Assembly (NCBI GenBank): GCA_023228945.1
Contig: JALOAI010000018.1
Coordinates: forward strand, 1 to 64,000
Source of the DNA: Pigmentiphaga sp.
GTDB taxonomy: Bacteria; Pseudomonadota; Gammaproteobacteria; Burkholderiales; Burkholderiaceae_B
Length of the DNA: 64,000 bases
Direction: 5' to 3'
A program made the translations under genes and the position numbers. Positions 35,062 to 43,882 of the stretch are shown in pieces (position 1 is the stretch's first letter; each line of letters begins with the position of its first letter). Below the pieces are notes generated by a model. It searched no databases, had not been told where the DNA came from, and saw nothing but the letters and a program-made list of their open reading frames with translations.

Positions 35062-35936
35062 TTCCTGTTGCCCACATTCAGGGCTGGAGCACCACGGCGC
35101 CCTGGCCCGATCCGCGCCAGATCGAGCAAGACCTCATCATCTGCCGTGCCTTGTGTGACCTGTTCAATGCGCCGGCCTTGAAGGGCAAGATCGCGTTTCG
35201 GGGCGGCACGGCCATCAACAAGCTTCTGTTCAAGCAGCCGCTACGCTATTCGGAAGACATCGACCTGGTGCAAACCCAGGCGGAACCCATCGGCGCGACG
35301 GTTGATGCGATCCGCGCAGCCTTGTCATGGCTGGGTAAGTGCAACCGCGAACAGGCGGGACATTCGATGCATCTGGTCTTCAGATTCACGCCGGAGGCCG
35401 ACGCGCAGGCGACGCTGAAGCTCAAGGTCGAGATCAACACCCGCGAACACGATAACCTGTTGGGTCTCATGCCGTATCCGTTCGCGGTGGAAAACGATTG
35501 GTACGGCGGAAAAACCGAGATCGTTTCCTTTGCCCCCGAGGAGTTGTTTGGCACCAAGCTGCGCGCCTTGCTCCAGCGGCGCAAGAACCGGGACTTGTTC
35601 GATCTCCATCACGGACTCGACCAGCTCGCGCTGGATACGGACAAGCTCATTGCCTGCTTCGATCACTACCTGGTGCTTGAAGGCAAACCCATCAGCCGTG
35701 CGATAGCCGAGCAACGCATGTTGGAAAAGCTCACGCGCAGCCTCACCGAAGACATCGCGCCTCTGCTGCCCGCCGGCATCCGCTTCGATGACGGCGATGC
35801 GGTACTCGCCTTCGAGCGCGTATGGCGGGAGCTGATCGTTCGCCTCAAGGGCGATGCCTGGAAGCTGACCGGCAAGGCACTCGATGAGCTGCGGGGCGGG
35901 AAGTACCCTGGATTGCTCGGCGGCAACGCCACCTGA
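35058..35936 (+). CDS. abiEii: AbiEii-family nucleotidyltransferase toxin
   Basis: The 292-residue protein belongs to the DUF1814/AbiEii nucleotidyltransferases. The four expected motifs are present: FRGGTAINKLLF, the metal-binding YSEDIDLVQ, EELFGTKLRALLQRRKNRD, and LFDLHHGLD. Such toxins block growth, and related enzymes modify tRNA. With AbiEi they act as toxin-antitoxin or abortive phage-infection modules. The start is a TTG overlapping the antitoxin stop (TTGA), likely keeping toxin translation low and coupled. A strong terminator lies 80 nt downstream. Confidence 0.88.
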   Translation: MIPVAHIQGWSTTAPWPDPRQIEQDLIICRALCDLFNAPALKGKIAFRGGTAINKLLFKQPLRYSEDIDLVQTQAEPIGATVDAIRAALSWLGKCNREQAGHSMHLVFRFTPEADAQATLKLKVEINTREHDNLLGLMPYPFAVENDWYGGKTEIVSFAPEELFGTKLRALLQRRKNRDLFDLHHGLDQLALDTDKLIACFDHYLVLEGKPISRAIAEQRMLEKLTRSLTEDIAPLLPAGIRFDDGDAVLAFERVWRELIVRLKGDAWKLTGKALDELRGGKYPGLLGGNAT

Positions 35937-36016
35937 ACAGCGAGCCAGCAGAATTGCAGGCGTGCTTTGCATGACCTCGCAGGTGATCACAAAAAACCGT
36001 CGCTGAATAACTCCAC

Positions 36017-36049
36017 ACGCCGCGCTGCGCTTTCGCACGCGGCGTTTTT
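36017..36049 (+). terminator. Rho-independent terminator of the abiE operon
   Basis: ACGCCGCG (36017-36024) pairs with CGCGGCGT (36038-36045), with an inner GCG/CGC extension, followed by TTTTT. It closes the two-gene abiE unit. Confidence 0.88.
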
Positions 36050-36111
36050 CCTTTCTGCGCCCGAGCAGGAAATCTTGCGTTTTCTCCTTCGATTGAGCCG
36101 ATTAACGGTCT

Positions 36112-36230
36112 TTGACCACGCGCCTATGCGCAAGCCTCGCCCTTCAGGGCGAGGTCAAGCGAGGCCGTCGTTCCCTGGAGCCGGAGCGCTTCACCGTTAC
36201 GAAGTCGCGCGCGGGCGACGTCGGTTCAGC
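36112..36230 (+). repeat. Dispersed repeat, copy R4, at the right border of the abiE cassette
   Basis: 36112-36139 is identical over 28 bp to 33718-33745, so the abiE cassette is bracketed by direct repeats. It continues into a perfect 8-bp hairpin (CCTCGCCC-TTCA-GGGCGAGG, about 36135-36154) and a tail resembling copy R5 at 37380-37430. The hairpin plus following GGTCAAGCGA resembles the 3' ends of IS200/IS605-type elements. The rest of 36231-36297 has nothing recognisable. Confidence 0.75.
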
Positions 36231-36297
36231 CGTAAGGCGAAGACTCGCCGACTTCCGTGCTGGGTGGCGGGCATCCTCGCCGCGGCGGCCGATGCCG

Positions 36298-37269
36298 TTA
36301 TTGCGGTTCGATGCCCGCTTTCTTGATAACTTCGGCCCATCGTTGGGTTTCCGTCTTGAGTTTGCCGCCAAGCTGATCGGCTCCGGCATAGTCCGCCTCG
36401 ATGTTTTGCTGAGCGAGCTTCTCTTTCAGGGCCGGTTTTGCCAGCGCGCGTTCGGCGGCTTCCGATAACGACTTCACGGTATCGGGATTCATTCCCGCCG
36501 GCCCGTAAAGCGCCCACCACGATGTGACATCGGCGTCGCCGTAGCCCAGCTCCGTCATGGTCGGTGTGTTGGGTAAGGTTGGCGCCCGGTTTTTGCCGGT
36601 GACGGCCAAGGCGTTCAGATTGCCTTCGTCGATCAGCGCTTTGGTGCTGCTGATACCGGTGAACAACATATTGACGTGACCGCCAAGAATATCGGTAAGC
36701 GCCGGCCCCACTCCCTTGTACGGTACGTGAACGATATCGGTATCTGTCGTCAGCTTGAATAGCTCTCCTGCGAGGTGGGGTGGATTTCCCAGGCCGGCCG
36801 AGGCGAAGGTGATGGAGTCGGGCTTGTCTTTGGCCTGCTTGATGAGCTCGTCCACCGACTCGATGCCGCTCTTTTTGTTGGTGATCAAGACAAGGGGCGC
36901 ACTGGCCACATGAGCGATAGGCGTGAGGTCGTTCTGTGGCGAATATGGCATGTTGGCCATGAGTGTGGGATTTACCGCAAGTGCGAGATCACCCATCAAG
37001 ATGACAGTGCCATCGTTCGGCGCCCGCACCACTTCCATGGCGCCGATATTGGTGCCTGCCCCCGGCTTGTTTTCGACGACGACGGTCGTATTCAACTCGC
37101 GGGACAGCTCATCCGCCACATGTCGGGACAGGATGTCGGTGCCACCCCCGACCGCGTAGGGAACGATCAGACGTATCACGCGGGGAGGGTCGGCCGCGAA
37201 AGACGAGCCGCTGGCAAACAACGTGGCGGCAAGCGCGCTCAGTAGCGCGGTGCGGGGTAAGCGGTTCAT
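36298..37269 (-). CDS. Bug-family (TctC) periplasmic solute receptor
   Basis: The 323-residue protein has a Sec signal peptide (RTALLSALAATLFASGSSFAAD). The mature Bug fold opens with VIRLIVPYAVGGGTDILSRHVADEL, followed by VENKPGAGTNIGAMEVVRAPNDGTVILMGD and VPYKGVGPALTDILGG. Bug proteins bind small organic acids in the periplasm. Classical partners TctA and TctB are absent, as is common for the many orphan Bug receptors of Bordetella relatives. It is divergent from the VOC-monooxygenase-hydrolase cluster and is a candidate sensor or receptor for that pathway's substrate. Confidence 0.9.
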   Translation of the reverse strand: MNRLPRTALLSALAATLFASGSSFAADPPRVIRLIVPYAVGGGTDILSRHVADELSRELNTTVVVENKPGAGTNIGAMEVVRAPNDGTVILMGDLALAVNPTLMANMPYSPQNDLTPIAHVASAPLVLITNKKSGIESVDELIKQAKDKPDSITFASAGLGNPPHLAGELFKLTTDTDIVHVPYKGVGPALTDILGGHVNMLFTGISSTKALIDEGNLNALAVTGKNRAPTLPNTPTMTELGYGDADVTSWWALYGPAGMNPDTVKSLSEAAERALAKPALKEKLAQQNIEADYAGADQLGGKLKTETQRWAEVIKKAGIEPQ

Positions 37270-37343
37270 TCGGATCTCCCGATTAAAAATTAGTACGAAG
37301 TTCTATTTTGCTACAGAATGGCGCTAGATGGCAATATTTCGGT

Positions 37344-37470
37344 ACCACGGGCCAAAGCGCAAGTCCCGTTCTTCAGGGCGAGGTCAAGCGAAGCGGGCGT
37401 TCACTGGAACCAGAGTCTCCCCTTACTGGCGGTGGAGAAGCTCCGGCCAGTAGGCTGGAGCTTCTCCACC
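37344..37470 (+). repeat. Dispersed repeat, copy R5, with an 18-bp hairpin
   Basis: The start (ACCACGGGCC...GCGCAAG...CTTCAGGGCGAGGTCAAGCG) belongs to the same family as R1-R4. The end is a near-perfect hairpin: 37431-37448 pairs with 37453-37470 (17 of 18) around a 4-nt loop. It sits in the divergent gap between the Bug receptor and VOC genes. The remaining 37471-37575 and 37270-37343 are AT-rich and should carry the two promoters. Confidence 0.75.
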
Positions 37471-37575
37471 GCCTCGGAGTCCGCCATGTCGGCGCCACGC
37501 CGGGATCAAGTGAGTATTAGAATAGAACACGATTCTGTTATTATCTGAAAAATGGTCAATTTAACGGAGCATGTC

Positions 37576-38100
37576 ATGTCCTTCACCCCCATGCGCTTGG
37601 ATCACGTGGCTTATCGCTGCCACGACGCCGCGGAAACCGCGCGGTTCTACACCACCCTGCTCGATATGCGCCTGGTCGCGGCGGTCACGGATTCCCACGT
37701 GCAGTCCACCAAAGAGCGTTGCCCGCACATCCATGTTTTCTTCGCGATGGAGGATGGCAGTTGTGTGGCGTTCTTCGAAACCCCGGAAGAAAAGCCCATG
37801 GGCCGGGATCCCAACACGCCCGAGTGGGTGCAGCATCTCGCTTTGCAAGTGCGGGACCGCGAGACCTTGCTGGCGGCGAAAGCCAGGCTCGAGGCCGCGG
37901 GGGTCAAGGTCATTGGCCCCAAAGACGGCCACCTTTGCGTCTCCATCTACTTCTTTGATCCCAACGGCCATCGGCTGGAACTGACGAACCGCAAAGTGGT
38001 TCCCGATGCCGCCATGGAACGCGATGCTCAGCGGATTCTCGAGCGCTGGTCGCAAACCAAGCAGCCCGTCAAAGACCTCGAACTCGAGCATCAGATCTAG
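37576..38100 (+). CDS. VOC-superfamily protein (single glyoxalase/extradiol-dioxygenase-like domain)
   Basis: The 174-residue protein has one vicinal-oxygen-chelate unit pair. Likely metal ligands are His in RLDHVAYRC, His in WVQHLALQV and Glu in GHRLELTNR, a 2-His-1-Glu pattern. It could be an isomerase, a lyase or a ring-cleavage dioxygenase. The C-terminal 30 residues are charged and helical. The ATG at 37576 sits 6 nt after GGAG and is preferred over one at 37552. The gene is followed 10 nt later by a flavin hydroxylase, indicating a catabolic operon. Confidence 0.82.
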   Translation: MSFTPMRLDHVAYRCHDAAETARFYTTLLDMRLVAAVTDSHVQSTKERCPHIHVFFAMEDGSCVAFFETPEEKPMGRDPNTPEWVQHLALQVRDRETLLAAKARLEAAGVKVIGPKDGHLCVSIYFFDPNGHRLELTNRKVVPDAAMERDAQRILERWSQTKQPVKDLELEHQI

Positions 38101-38110
38101 GAAACCCAAG

Positions 38111-39901
38111 ATGGCAGCAAGCTACGACACCGACGTCGTCATCATCGGCGGAGGCCCCGTGGGTCTGGCCCTGGCGGCCGAGCTGGGATGGCGCGGCCAG
38201 CGCTGTATTTTGTTAGAACAAACGGATGGGGTCGTGCTTCATCCCAAAATGGACGGTATCGACCTCCGGGTGATGGAGTTTTGCCGGCGATGGGGCATCA
38301 TCGACCAGATGGAAGCGTACGCGTTTCCGTCCGATTATCCCCAGGATATGGTGTATGTCACCAGCCTGGATGGTTACGAACTTGGTCGTGAATCGTTTGC
38401 GCTGCCTTCCGGAGGGCCGGAGATGCGCTTCAGCGCGCCCAGCCCGCAGGCGCGCATTCGCTGTCCGCAAACCCATTTCGACCCCATTCTGCAAAGGCTG
38501 GCTTCGTCGTTTCCGGGTGTCGAACTGCGTTTCAACGCGTGCTACGAGGCACTCGAACAAGACGACCACGGAGTCGTCGTGCGCTACCTGAACGAATCCG
38601 GCGCCCCGGGGCAATTGCGATGCCGTTTCGTGGTTGGGTGCGATGGCGCCAATAGCGCGGTGCGGCGGAGTCTGGACATCCCTTTTACCGGCGTTGGCTT
38701 GCTGAACTACACCACCAACGTTCTCTTCTACTGCCAAGATCTATTTTCGTACCACAAGCACCGGCCAGGTTATCGGTGGTTGTTCATCGGGCCCGAAGGC
38801 GCCTATGGCACGATGTCCGCCATGAACGGCAAGGATCTCTGGCGGGTACAGCTGTTCAACGATGAGCGCAGCGCCCTGTCCGAAGCCGACGTGCGCCAGC
38901 GGCTCGAGCGTATGGTGGGGCAACCCTTCGATTTCGAGATACGCTCCGTCCTGAACTGGTCGCGCCGCGAGCTCGTGGCCGAGCGCTATCGCGATCGTCG
39001 AGTTTTTCTCGCTGGCGATGCCGCCCACGCCACCTCCCCCACGGGTGGATTCGGCATGAACACCGGCATCAAGGACGCCGTCGATCTGGCCTGGAAACTC
39101 GACGCCGTCCTTAAAGGCTGGGCCGGTCCGCACTTGCTCGATAGCTACGGCCAGGAGCGGCGCCCCATCGGGCTGCGCGCCGTGCGCGAAGCCACCGGAA
39201 ACTGGAAACGCCTGAACTCGATCGGCGCCAGGCCGGATTTGCTGGATTCCACTTACGCGGGCGCGCTGACTCGCTATCACGTCGGCAGACAATTCTCCGC
39301 CACGATGCTGCGAGAATGGTACAAACTGGGCATCGATCTCGGATACGTGTATCGTGATTCGCCCATCTGCTGGCCAGACGAGCTCAAGGCTGCGGAATCT
39401 CCGGCGCAAGACGCCTACGCCGAGATCGACCCGCAATCAACGCCCCAGGCCAGGTTGTCGGACGGCAAGCCGCTGCGCGCGTCTACCTTGCGGGAGTGGC
39501 AGCGACTGATCCAGCACCAATCAGAAGGCTACGAGGTGCCCATGGACTGGCAGGAGCTCCCTGCCGCCGAGGTCATGGTCTACCGGCAAACGTCGGCGCC
39601 AGGTGCGCGAGCACCCCATGTGTGGCTGCAAGATGGCTCATCCACGCTGGATTGGTTCGGCCGTGATTTCGTGTTGTTGGTGCTGGGGGGCGCGGCGGAT
39701 GACAGCCAGGCCTTGTCCGCCGCCGCGGGCAGCGCTGATGTGCCGCTGCGTGTGATCCGTTGCACCGATACCCATGTGCGGGAAGAATACGCGCGCCCGT
39801 ATGTGCTGGTAAGGCCCGACGGCCATGTTGCCTGGCGCGGATGGCGGCTGCCGGACGAAAACCAGGCCCAAGCCGTTATCGACCGTGTGCGCGGTGCCTG
39901 A
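38111..39901 (+). CDS. FAD-dependent aromatic hydroxylase (MhpA/PheA-like)
   Basis: The 596-residue class A flavoprotein monooxygenase has the FAD motif GGGPVGLALAAELG (from residue 13), a DG motif region (FVVGCDGANSAVRRSL) and RVFLAGDAAHATSPTGGFGMNTGIKDAVDLAWKL. A C-terminal thioredoxin-like domain starts near residue 480. This is the layout of phenol- and 3-(3-hydroxyphenyl)propionate-type hydroxylases, which use NAD(P)H and O2 to hydroxylate a phenolic ring. The upstream in-frame extension overlaps the VOC gene and is not used. The substrate is unknown. Confidence 0.88.
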   Translation: MAASYDTDVVIIGGGPVGLALAAELGWRGQRCILLEQTDGVVLHPKMDGIDLRVMEFCRRWGIIDQMEAYAFPSDYPQDMVYVTSLDGYELGRESFALPSGGPEMRFSAPSPQARIRCPQTHFDPILQRLASSFPGVELRFNACYEALEQDDHGVVVRYLNESGAPGQLRCRFVVGCDGANSAVRRSLDIPFTGVGLLNYTTNVLFYCQDLFSYHKHRPGYRWLFIGPEGAYGTMSAMNGKDLWRVQLFNDERSALSEADVRQRLERMVGQPFDFEIRSVLNWSRRELVAERYRDRRVFLAGDAAHATSPTGGFGMNTGIKDAVDLAWKLDAVLKGWAGPHLLDSYGQERRPIGLRAVREATGNWKRLNSIGARPDLLDSTYAGALTRYHVGRQFSATMLREWYKLGIDLGYVYRDSPICWPDELKAAESPAQDAYAEIDPQSTPQARLSDGKPLRASTLREWQRLIQHQSEGYEVPMDWQELPAAEVMVYRQTSAPGARAPHVWLQDGSSTLDWFGRDFVLLVLGGAADDSQALSAAAGSADVPLRVIRCTDTHVREEYARPYVLVRPDGHVAWRGWRLPDENQAQAVIDRVRGA

Positions 39902-39926
39902 ACGAAAAACAGATATCAAGCCAAAA

Positions 39927-41039
39927 ATGGACAAATTCATCGAGATCCCCGTCAAGCCGGGTGGCTTCATGGAAAGCCAGAGCGGCATTCAGCGCCGCAA
40001 TCCCAAAATATTCGCACGCCTGGTCTGGAAGGGCGAGCGGCCGCAAACGGTTTATGTGCTGGTGCATCCCACCAGCAATTTTCATAGCCATTATCTGATC
40101 GATCCGCTCGTCGCGCGCGGTGTGGCAGTTTGTCTGGTCAATACCCGGTATGTCGCCAACGATTCCATGCTGATCATGGAGCGGGCTATCCAGGATCTGG
40201 GCGCCGCCATGACTCACTTGCGACACGAAGGCTTCGAGCGCATCGTGCTCATCGGTAACTCGGGCGGAGGTTCGCTTGCGGCCCTTTATCAGCAGCAGTC
40301 CGAGAGGCTGACGATCCAAACGACTCCCGACGGACGTTCGATCAATCTCGAAGCCGGCGAGCTGCCCGCCGCGGATGCGCTCGCCCTGGTGTGCGCGCAT
40401 CCGGGGCGGGCCGAGCAACTGCTCATGAAGATCGATCCCGCCATCCTGGATGAGCGATACCCCGATCTTCGCCGCGCGTCGCTCGACATGTACGATCCTG
40501 CGAATGGCCCCGCCTACGCCGAGGAGTGGGTCCACGCCTACCGGCATGCGCAACGGGCGAGGCTCGATCACATTACCGAGTGGGTGCTGGCGCGGCTCCG
40601 GCAGTTGGAGCAAGGCCCCATGGGAGAGGGCGCGGACGAGGCGTTCATCATTCACTGTACCCAGGCGGACCCGCGTCTGCTGGATCTCGCCCTGGACGCC
40701 AACGACAGAACGCAAGGCACGATCCAGGGCAATGCGTTTCTGGCCAATCTGGCGTCCAATGGCCTGGCGCGCTTCTGCACCTTGCGGTCGTTCCTGAGCC
40801 AGTGGAGCCCACGATACACCAGGGCCCATGGGCCAAGCTGCCTGGCCGACACCAGTTGCCCGGTACTCGTCGTGAACCACACGGCGGATCAAACGGTGTT
40901 TCCGTCGCAGATCGATGCCTGGGTCAAAGCCGCGGGTTCCCGAGGCAAGCGCTACGATCTGGCGCATGCCCCCCATTATCTCGACGACAAACCGGATTTG
41001 CTGACGGAGCTGGCGGATCTGCTGGTCAGCTGGAAGTAG
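39927..41039 (+). CDS. Alpha/beta hydrolase
   Basis: The 370-residue protein has the nucleophile elbow GNSGGGS in VLIGNSGGGSLAALYQQ, an acid residue candidate in VLVVNHTADQTVFP, and the catalytic His in AHAPHYLDD. An insert of about 170 residues between the nucleophile and the acid forms a large lid. In this position it could hydrolyse an ester or the product of ring cleavage. It begins 25 nt after the monooxygenase stop. The preferred ATG at 39927 excludes a frame overlapping the monooxygenase. Confidence 0.83.
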   Translation: MDKFIEIPVKPGGFMESQSGIQRRNPKIFARLVWKGERPQTVYVLVHPTSNFHSHYLIDPLVARGVAVCLVNTRYVANDSMLIMERAIQDLGAAMTHLRHEGFERIVLIGNSGGGSLAALYQQQSERLTIQTTPDGRSINLEAGELPAADALALVCAHPGRAEQLLMKIDPAILDERYPDLRRASLDMYDPANGPAYAEEWVHAYRHAQRARLDHITEWVLARLRQLEQGPMGEGADEAFIIHCTQADPRLLDLALDANDRTQGTIQGNAFLANLASNGLARFCTLRSFLSQWSPRYTRAHGPSCLADTSCPVLVVNHTADQTVFPSQIDAWVKAAGSRGKRYDLAHAPHYLDDKPDLLTELADLLVSWK

Positions 41040-41163
41040 AATGCGCAGCATGATCGAATCGCCGACCTGAGCCGAGGGTGGCGCCAGCGATCATGGCGGC
41101 CGCCGTCACCCCTGGTGCTGAAAGGGCCGCCTCTTTCAGAATAAGTTCGTTGAACGCCGAGTC

Positions 41164-41943
41164 ATGATACAGAGTGCATCCAAAGCCGGAACCAAGGCCG
41201 GCAAGAAATCCACGGACACTTCCGCAAAGGGCGAGACGGGGCTCGTCGCGTCGGTGGAGCGGGCTCTTGATATTCTGGATGCGTTCGAGAGCGGCCTGCC
41301 ATCGATGACGCTCACGGAGCTGGCCGAACGCGCCGGCTTGTACAAGAGCACGGCGCTGCGCTTGGTCGAGACGCTGCTCAAGTACGAGTATCTCATCCGG
41401 CTCAGCGACGGCTCGTATCAGGTGGGGCCTCGCCCTTTTCTCTTGGGTGCCCGCTATCAAAGCAACGCCATTCACGCCGAGTGGGTGTTGCCCGTGCTGC
41501 GTGAACTGGTGGATGCCAGCCAGGAAAGCGCGGCATATAACGTACGGCACCAGGATTATCGGGTGTGTCTCTGGAGAATCAACTCGCCGCGGCTCATCCG
41601 CGACCATACGCAACCGGGCGACGTCCGGCCCATGGGGCGTGGTGCCGCGGGCAAGCTCCTGATGGCTTTTTCATCTCCGGAGCGCGCGGACCTCGCCCGT
41701 CTGCGCGAGCGGCCCATCGCCTTGAGCTTCGGCGAGATCGAGAACGATATGGCGGGCATCGCCACGCCTGTTTTCGCCAACAACGGCGAGATCCTGGGAG
41801 CTCTGACTCTCAGCGGGCCCAGCAGCCGTTTTACGTCCGGCAATGTCGTGCATATGGAGCGTCTGCTGTGGGATGCAGCCAAACGCCTGACCAAAAGAGT
41901 GGGCGGCGACATGAGCCGCTTCAGGGACGAAGAGGCTCCCTGA
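41164..41943 (+). CDS. IclR-family transcriptional regulator
   Basis: The 259-residue protein has an N-terminal low-complexity basic tail and a winged helix (SVERALDILDAFESGLPSMTLTELAERAGLYKSTALRLVETLL). An IclR ligand-binding domain (about 95-250) contains DVRPMGRGAAGKLLMAF and the C-terminal GALTLSGPSSRF. IclR proteins commonly control aromatic catabolic operons, and this gene lies 124 nt after the hydrolase in the same direction. Its stop is followed within 20 nt by a truncated nuclease remnant. Confidence 0.9.
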   Translation: MIQSASKAGTKAGKKSTDTSAKGETGLVASVERALDILDAFESGLPSMTLTELAERAGLYKSTALRLVETLLKYEYLIRLSDGSYQVGPRPFLLGARYQSNAIHAEWVLPVLRELVDASQESAAYNVRHQDYRVCLWRINSPRLIRDHTQPGDVRPMGRGAAGKLLMAFSSPERADLARLRERPIALSFGEIENDMAGIATPVFANNGEILGALTLSGPSSRFTSGNVVHMERLLWDAAKRLTKRVGGDMSRFRDEEAP

Positions 41944-42505
41944 ATACCCCGGAAGAGGGGCTGGCTTCCGCCCGAGCTGCTGGCCGGCTGGGATCTGGAA
42001 ACGCTGGAGCTAAAGCAGACGCATTGGGTGGACGGTAAATTGCGCCACCGCAGCGGCGACATTGTCTGGCGCCTGCGCCGGCGCGGCGATGGTCAGCAAG
42101 CCTGGGTCTACCTCTACATCTTGTTGGAACTGCAGGCACGGCCCGATTCCCGCATGGCGCTGCGAGTGCTGGAGTACGTGGTCCTCTTCCTGAACTCACT
42201 CCTGAACTCCGGTGAGATCGGTCCCGACGAGCCATATCCGGTGGTGCTGCCGGTGGTGCTCTACACGGGACGCTGGCCCTGGCGCGGCGGAACCTCGCTG
42301 CGCGAACGAGGGTGAACTGCCCACGGCATTGCACCGCTTCAACCCGGCGCTGGAGTTTCTGCTCATCGACTTGAACACGATTGATCCGGAAGCACTGCAG
42401 GGCGTGGGCAACGCCTGCGCGGTATTTTTTCAGATGGCGCTGGTGAGCGATTCGCGCGCACTGCCGGCGTTGGCGGCCGTGTTCGATCCCGGTTCCGCGC
42501 GATAG
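41944..42505 (+). pseudogene. Rpn-family recombination-promoting nuclease / putative transposase remnant
   Basis: In the same frame as the IclR gene, immediately after its stop, the translation reads LPPELLAGWDLETLEL, then SGDIVWRLRRR, VYLYILLELQARPD and MALRVLEYVVLF. This is the signature region of Rpn/YhgA-type PD-(D/E)XK proteins. The N-terminal third is missing. Homology ends at a stop at 42313, and the next part of the family pattern (LPTALHRFNPALEFLLIDLN) continues in a different frame from about 42310. So it is 5'-truncated and frameshifted, and not expected to be functional. Confidence 0.8.
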
Positions 42506-42642
42506 CCGCCCGGTGAGGCGAGGTCTGCTTCGTAAGGCTCCGACCAGCTCATGATCGGTGGCCCGGTTACCATAGAGGCCATTGAGGCCGGAATCGGTCC
42601 TTCATCCTCACTGTTCCCCGCGCTTTCCTTCGTTGTCGCCCC

Positions 42643-43800
42643 ATGCTCCAGCCCGCCCGCAAGCTCGCCCAGATTTCTCCCTTTCACGTCATGGAATTGG
42701 TCAAGCGCGCCGATGCGCTGCAGGCGGCCGGCCAGGACATCGTCCATATGAGCATCGGCGAGCCCGATTTCACCGCCATTCCTGAAGTCGTCGAGGCGCT
42801 GGAACGAGCGGCGCATGCCGGTCGATCGCAGTACACGCCGGCGCTCGGCCTGCCCGCGCTGCGCGAAGCCATCGCCAGGTTTCAGGGCGAACAGCTCGGC
42901 GCGCCGATCGACCCGGCGCGCGTGATCATTACCGCGGGCGCCTCGGGCGCTCTCACGCTGGCATGCGCGGCCCTGCTCGACCCGGGCGCCGAAGTGCTGA
43001 TGGCCGATCCGGCCTATCCCTGCAATCGGCACATCGTCACCGCCGCTGGCGGGGTGGCCCGCCTCGTCGAAACCACTCCAGATACCCGTTTCCAGCTCAC
43101 CGCGCGCCAAGTGGCCACGCATTGGCGCAAGGATACCGCCGGCGTTTTCGTGGCTTCGCCCAGCAATCCTACCGGCACCTCGATCACCCGCGCCGCCCTG
43201 GCCGAGCTGGTTGCCGAGGTCAAGGCGCGCGGCGGTTTTACTTTGGTGGACGAGATCTACCTGGGCCTGAGCTACGATGCCGAGCGCCGCTCGGCGGCCG
43301 ACCTCGACGAAGATCTCATCATCGTCAGCAGCTTCTCCAAGTATTTCCACATGACCGGATGGCGCCTGGGCTGGCTGATCGTGCCGCCTTATCTTGTACC
43401 GTCATTTGAAAAGCTGGCGCAGAACCTGGTGATTTGCGCGCCATCGCTGGCCCAGGAAGCCGCGCTGGCCTGCTTCGGCCCTTCGGCTCTGGCGGAATTC
43501 GAACAGCGCCGCGAGGCCTTCCGTCAGCGTCGCGATTATCTGCTGCCCGAGTTTGAACGCCTTGGCCTGCGCGTGCCGGTACGGCCCGACGGCGCATTCT
43601 ACATCTACGCCGATATCAGCGCTTACGCCTCCGATAGCATGGCATTTGCCGAAGCCATGTTGCAGCAGGCGGGAGTGTGCGCCGTTCCGGGCATCGATTT
43701 CGGCGTCGCGGGCGCCCAGCACCATATGCGGTTCTCGTACGCCAATAGCCTGGAACGGCTGCAGGAAGCGATGGCGCGACTGGGGCGGTGGCTGGGCTGA
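42643..43800 (+). CDS. PLP-dependent class I/II aminotransferase
   Basis: The 385-residue fold-type I aminotransferase has the PLP lysine in SSFSKYFHMTGWRLGW, the Asp in FTLVDEIYLGL, Asn in SPSNPTGT, and the N-terminal IGEPDF motif. The sequence resembles aspartate/aromatic-type aminotransferases of the Bordetella group; the substrate is uncertain. It has its own upstream region with no operon partner; the next gene is convergent. It is distinct from the aminotransferase at 4116-5321. Confidence 0.88.
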   Translation: MLQPARKLAQISPFHVMELVKRADALQAAGQDIVHMSIGEPDFTAIPEVVEALERAAHAGRSQYTPALGLPALREAIARFQGEQLGAPIDPARVIITAGASGALTLACAALLDPGAEVLMADPAYPCNRHIVTAAGGVARLVETTPDTRFQLTARQVATHWRKDTAGVFVASPSNPTGTSITRAALAELVAEVKARGGFTLVDEIYLGLSYDAERRSAADLDEDLIIVSSFSKYFHMTGWRLGWLIVPPYLVPSFEKLAQNLVICAPSLAQEAALACFGPSALAEFEQRREAFRQRRDYLLPEFERLGLRVPVRPDGAFYIYADISAYASDSMAFAEAMLQQAGVCAVPGIDFGVAGAQHHMRFSYANSLERLQEAMARLGRWLG

Positions 43801-43882
43801 GCGGGGTTGAATGCGTGGCGCGATGCCCCGTCATGCATGTCCCGGGTACGAATGGCGTCGCGCCCGGCCGCTATCGGGGTAC

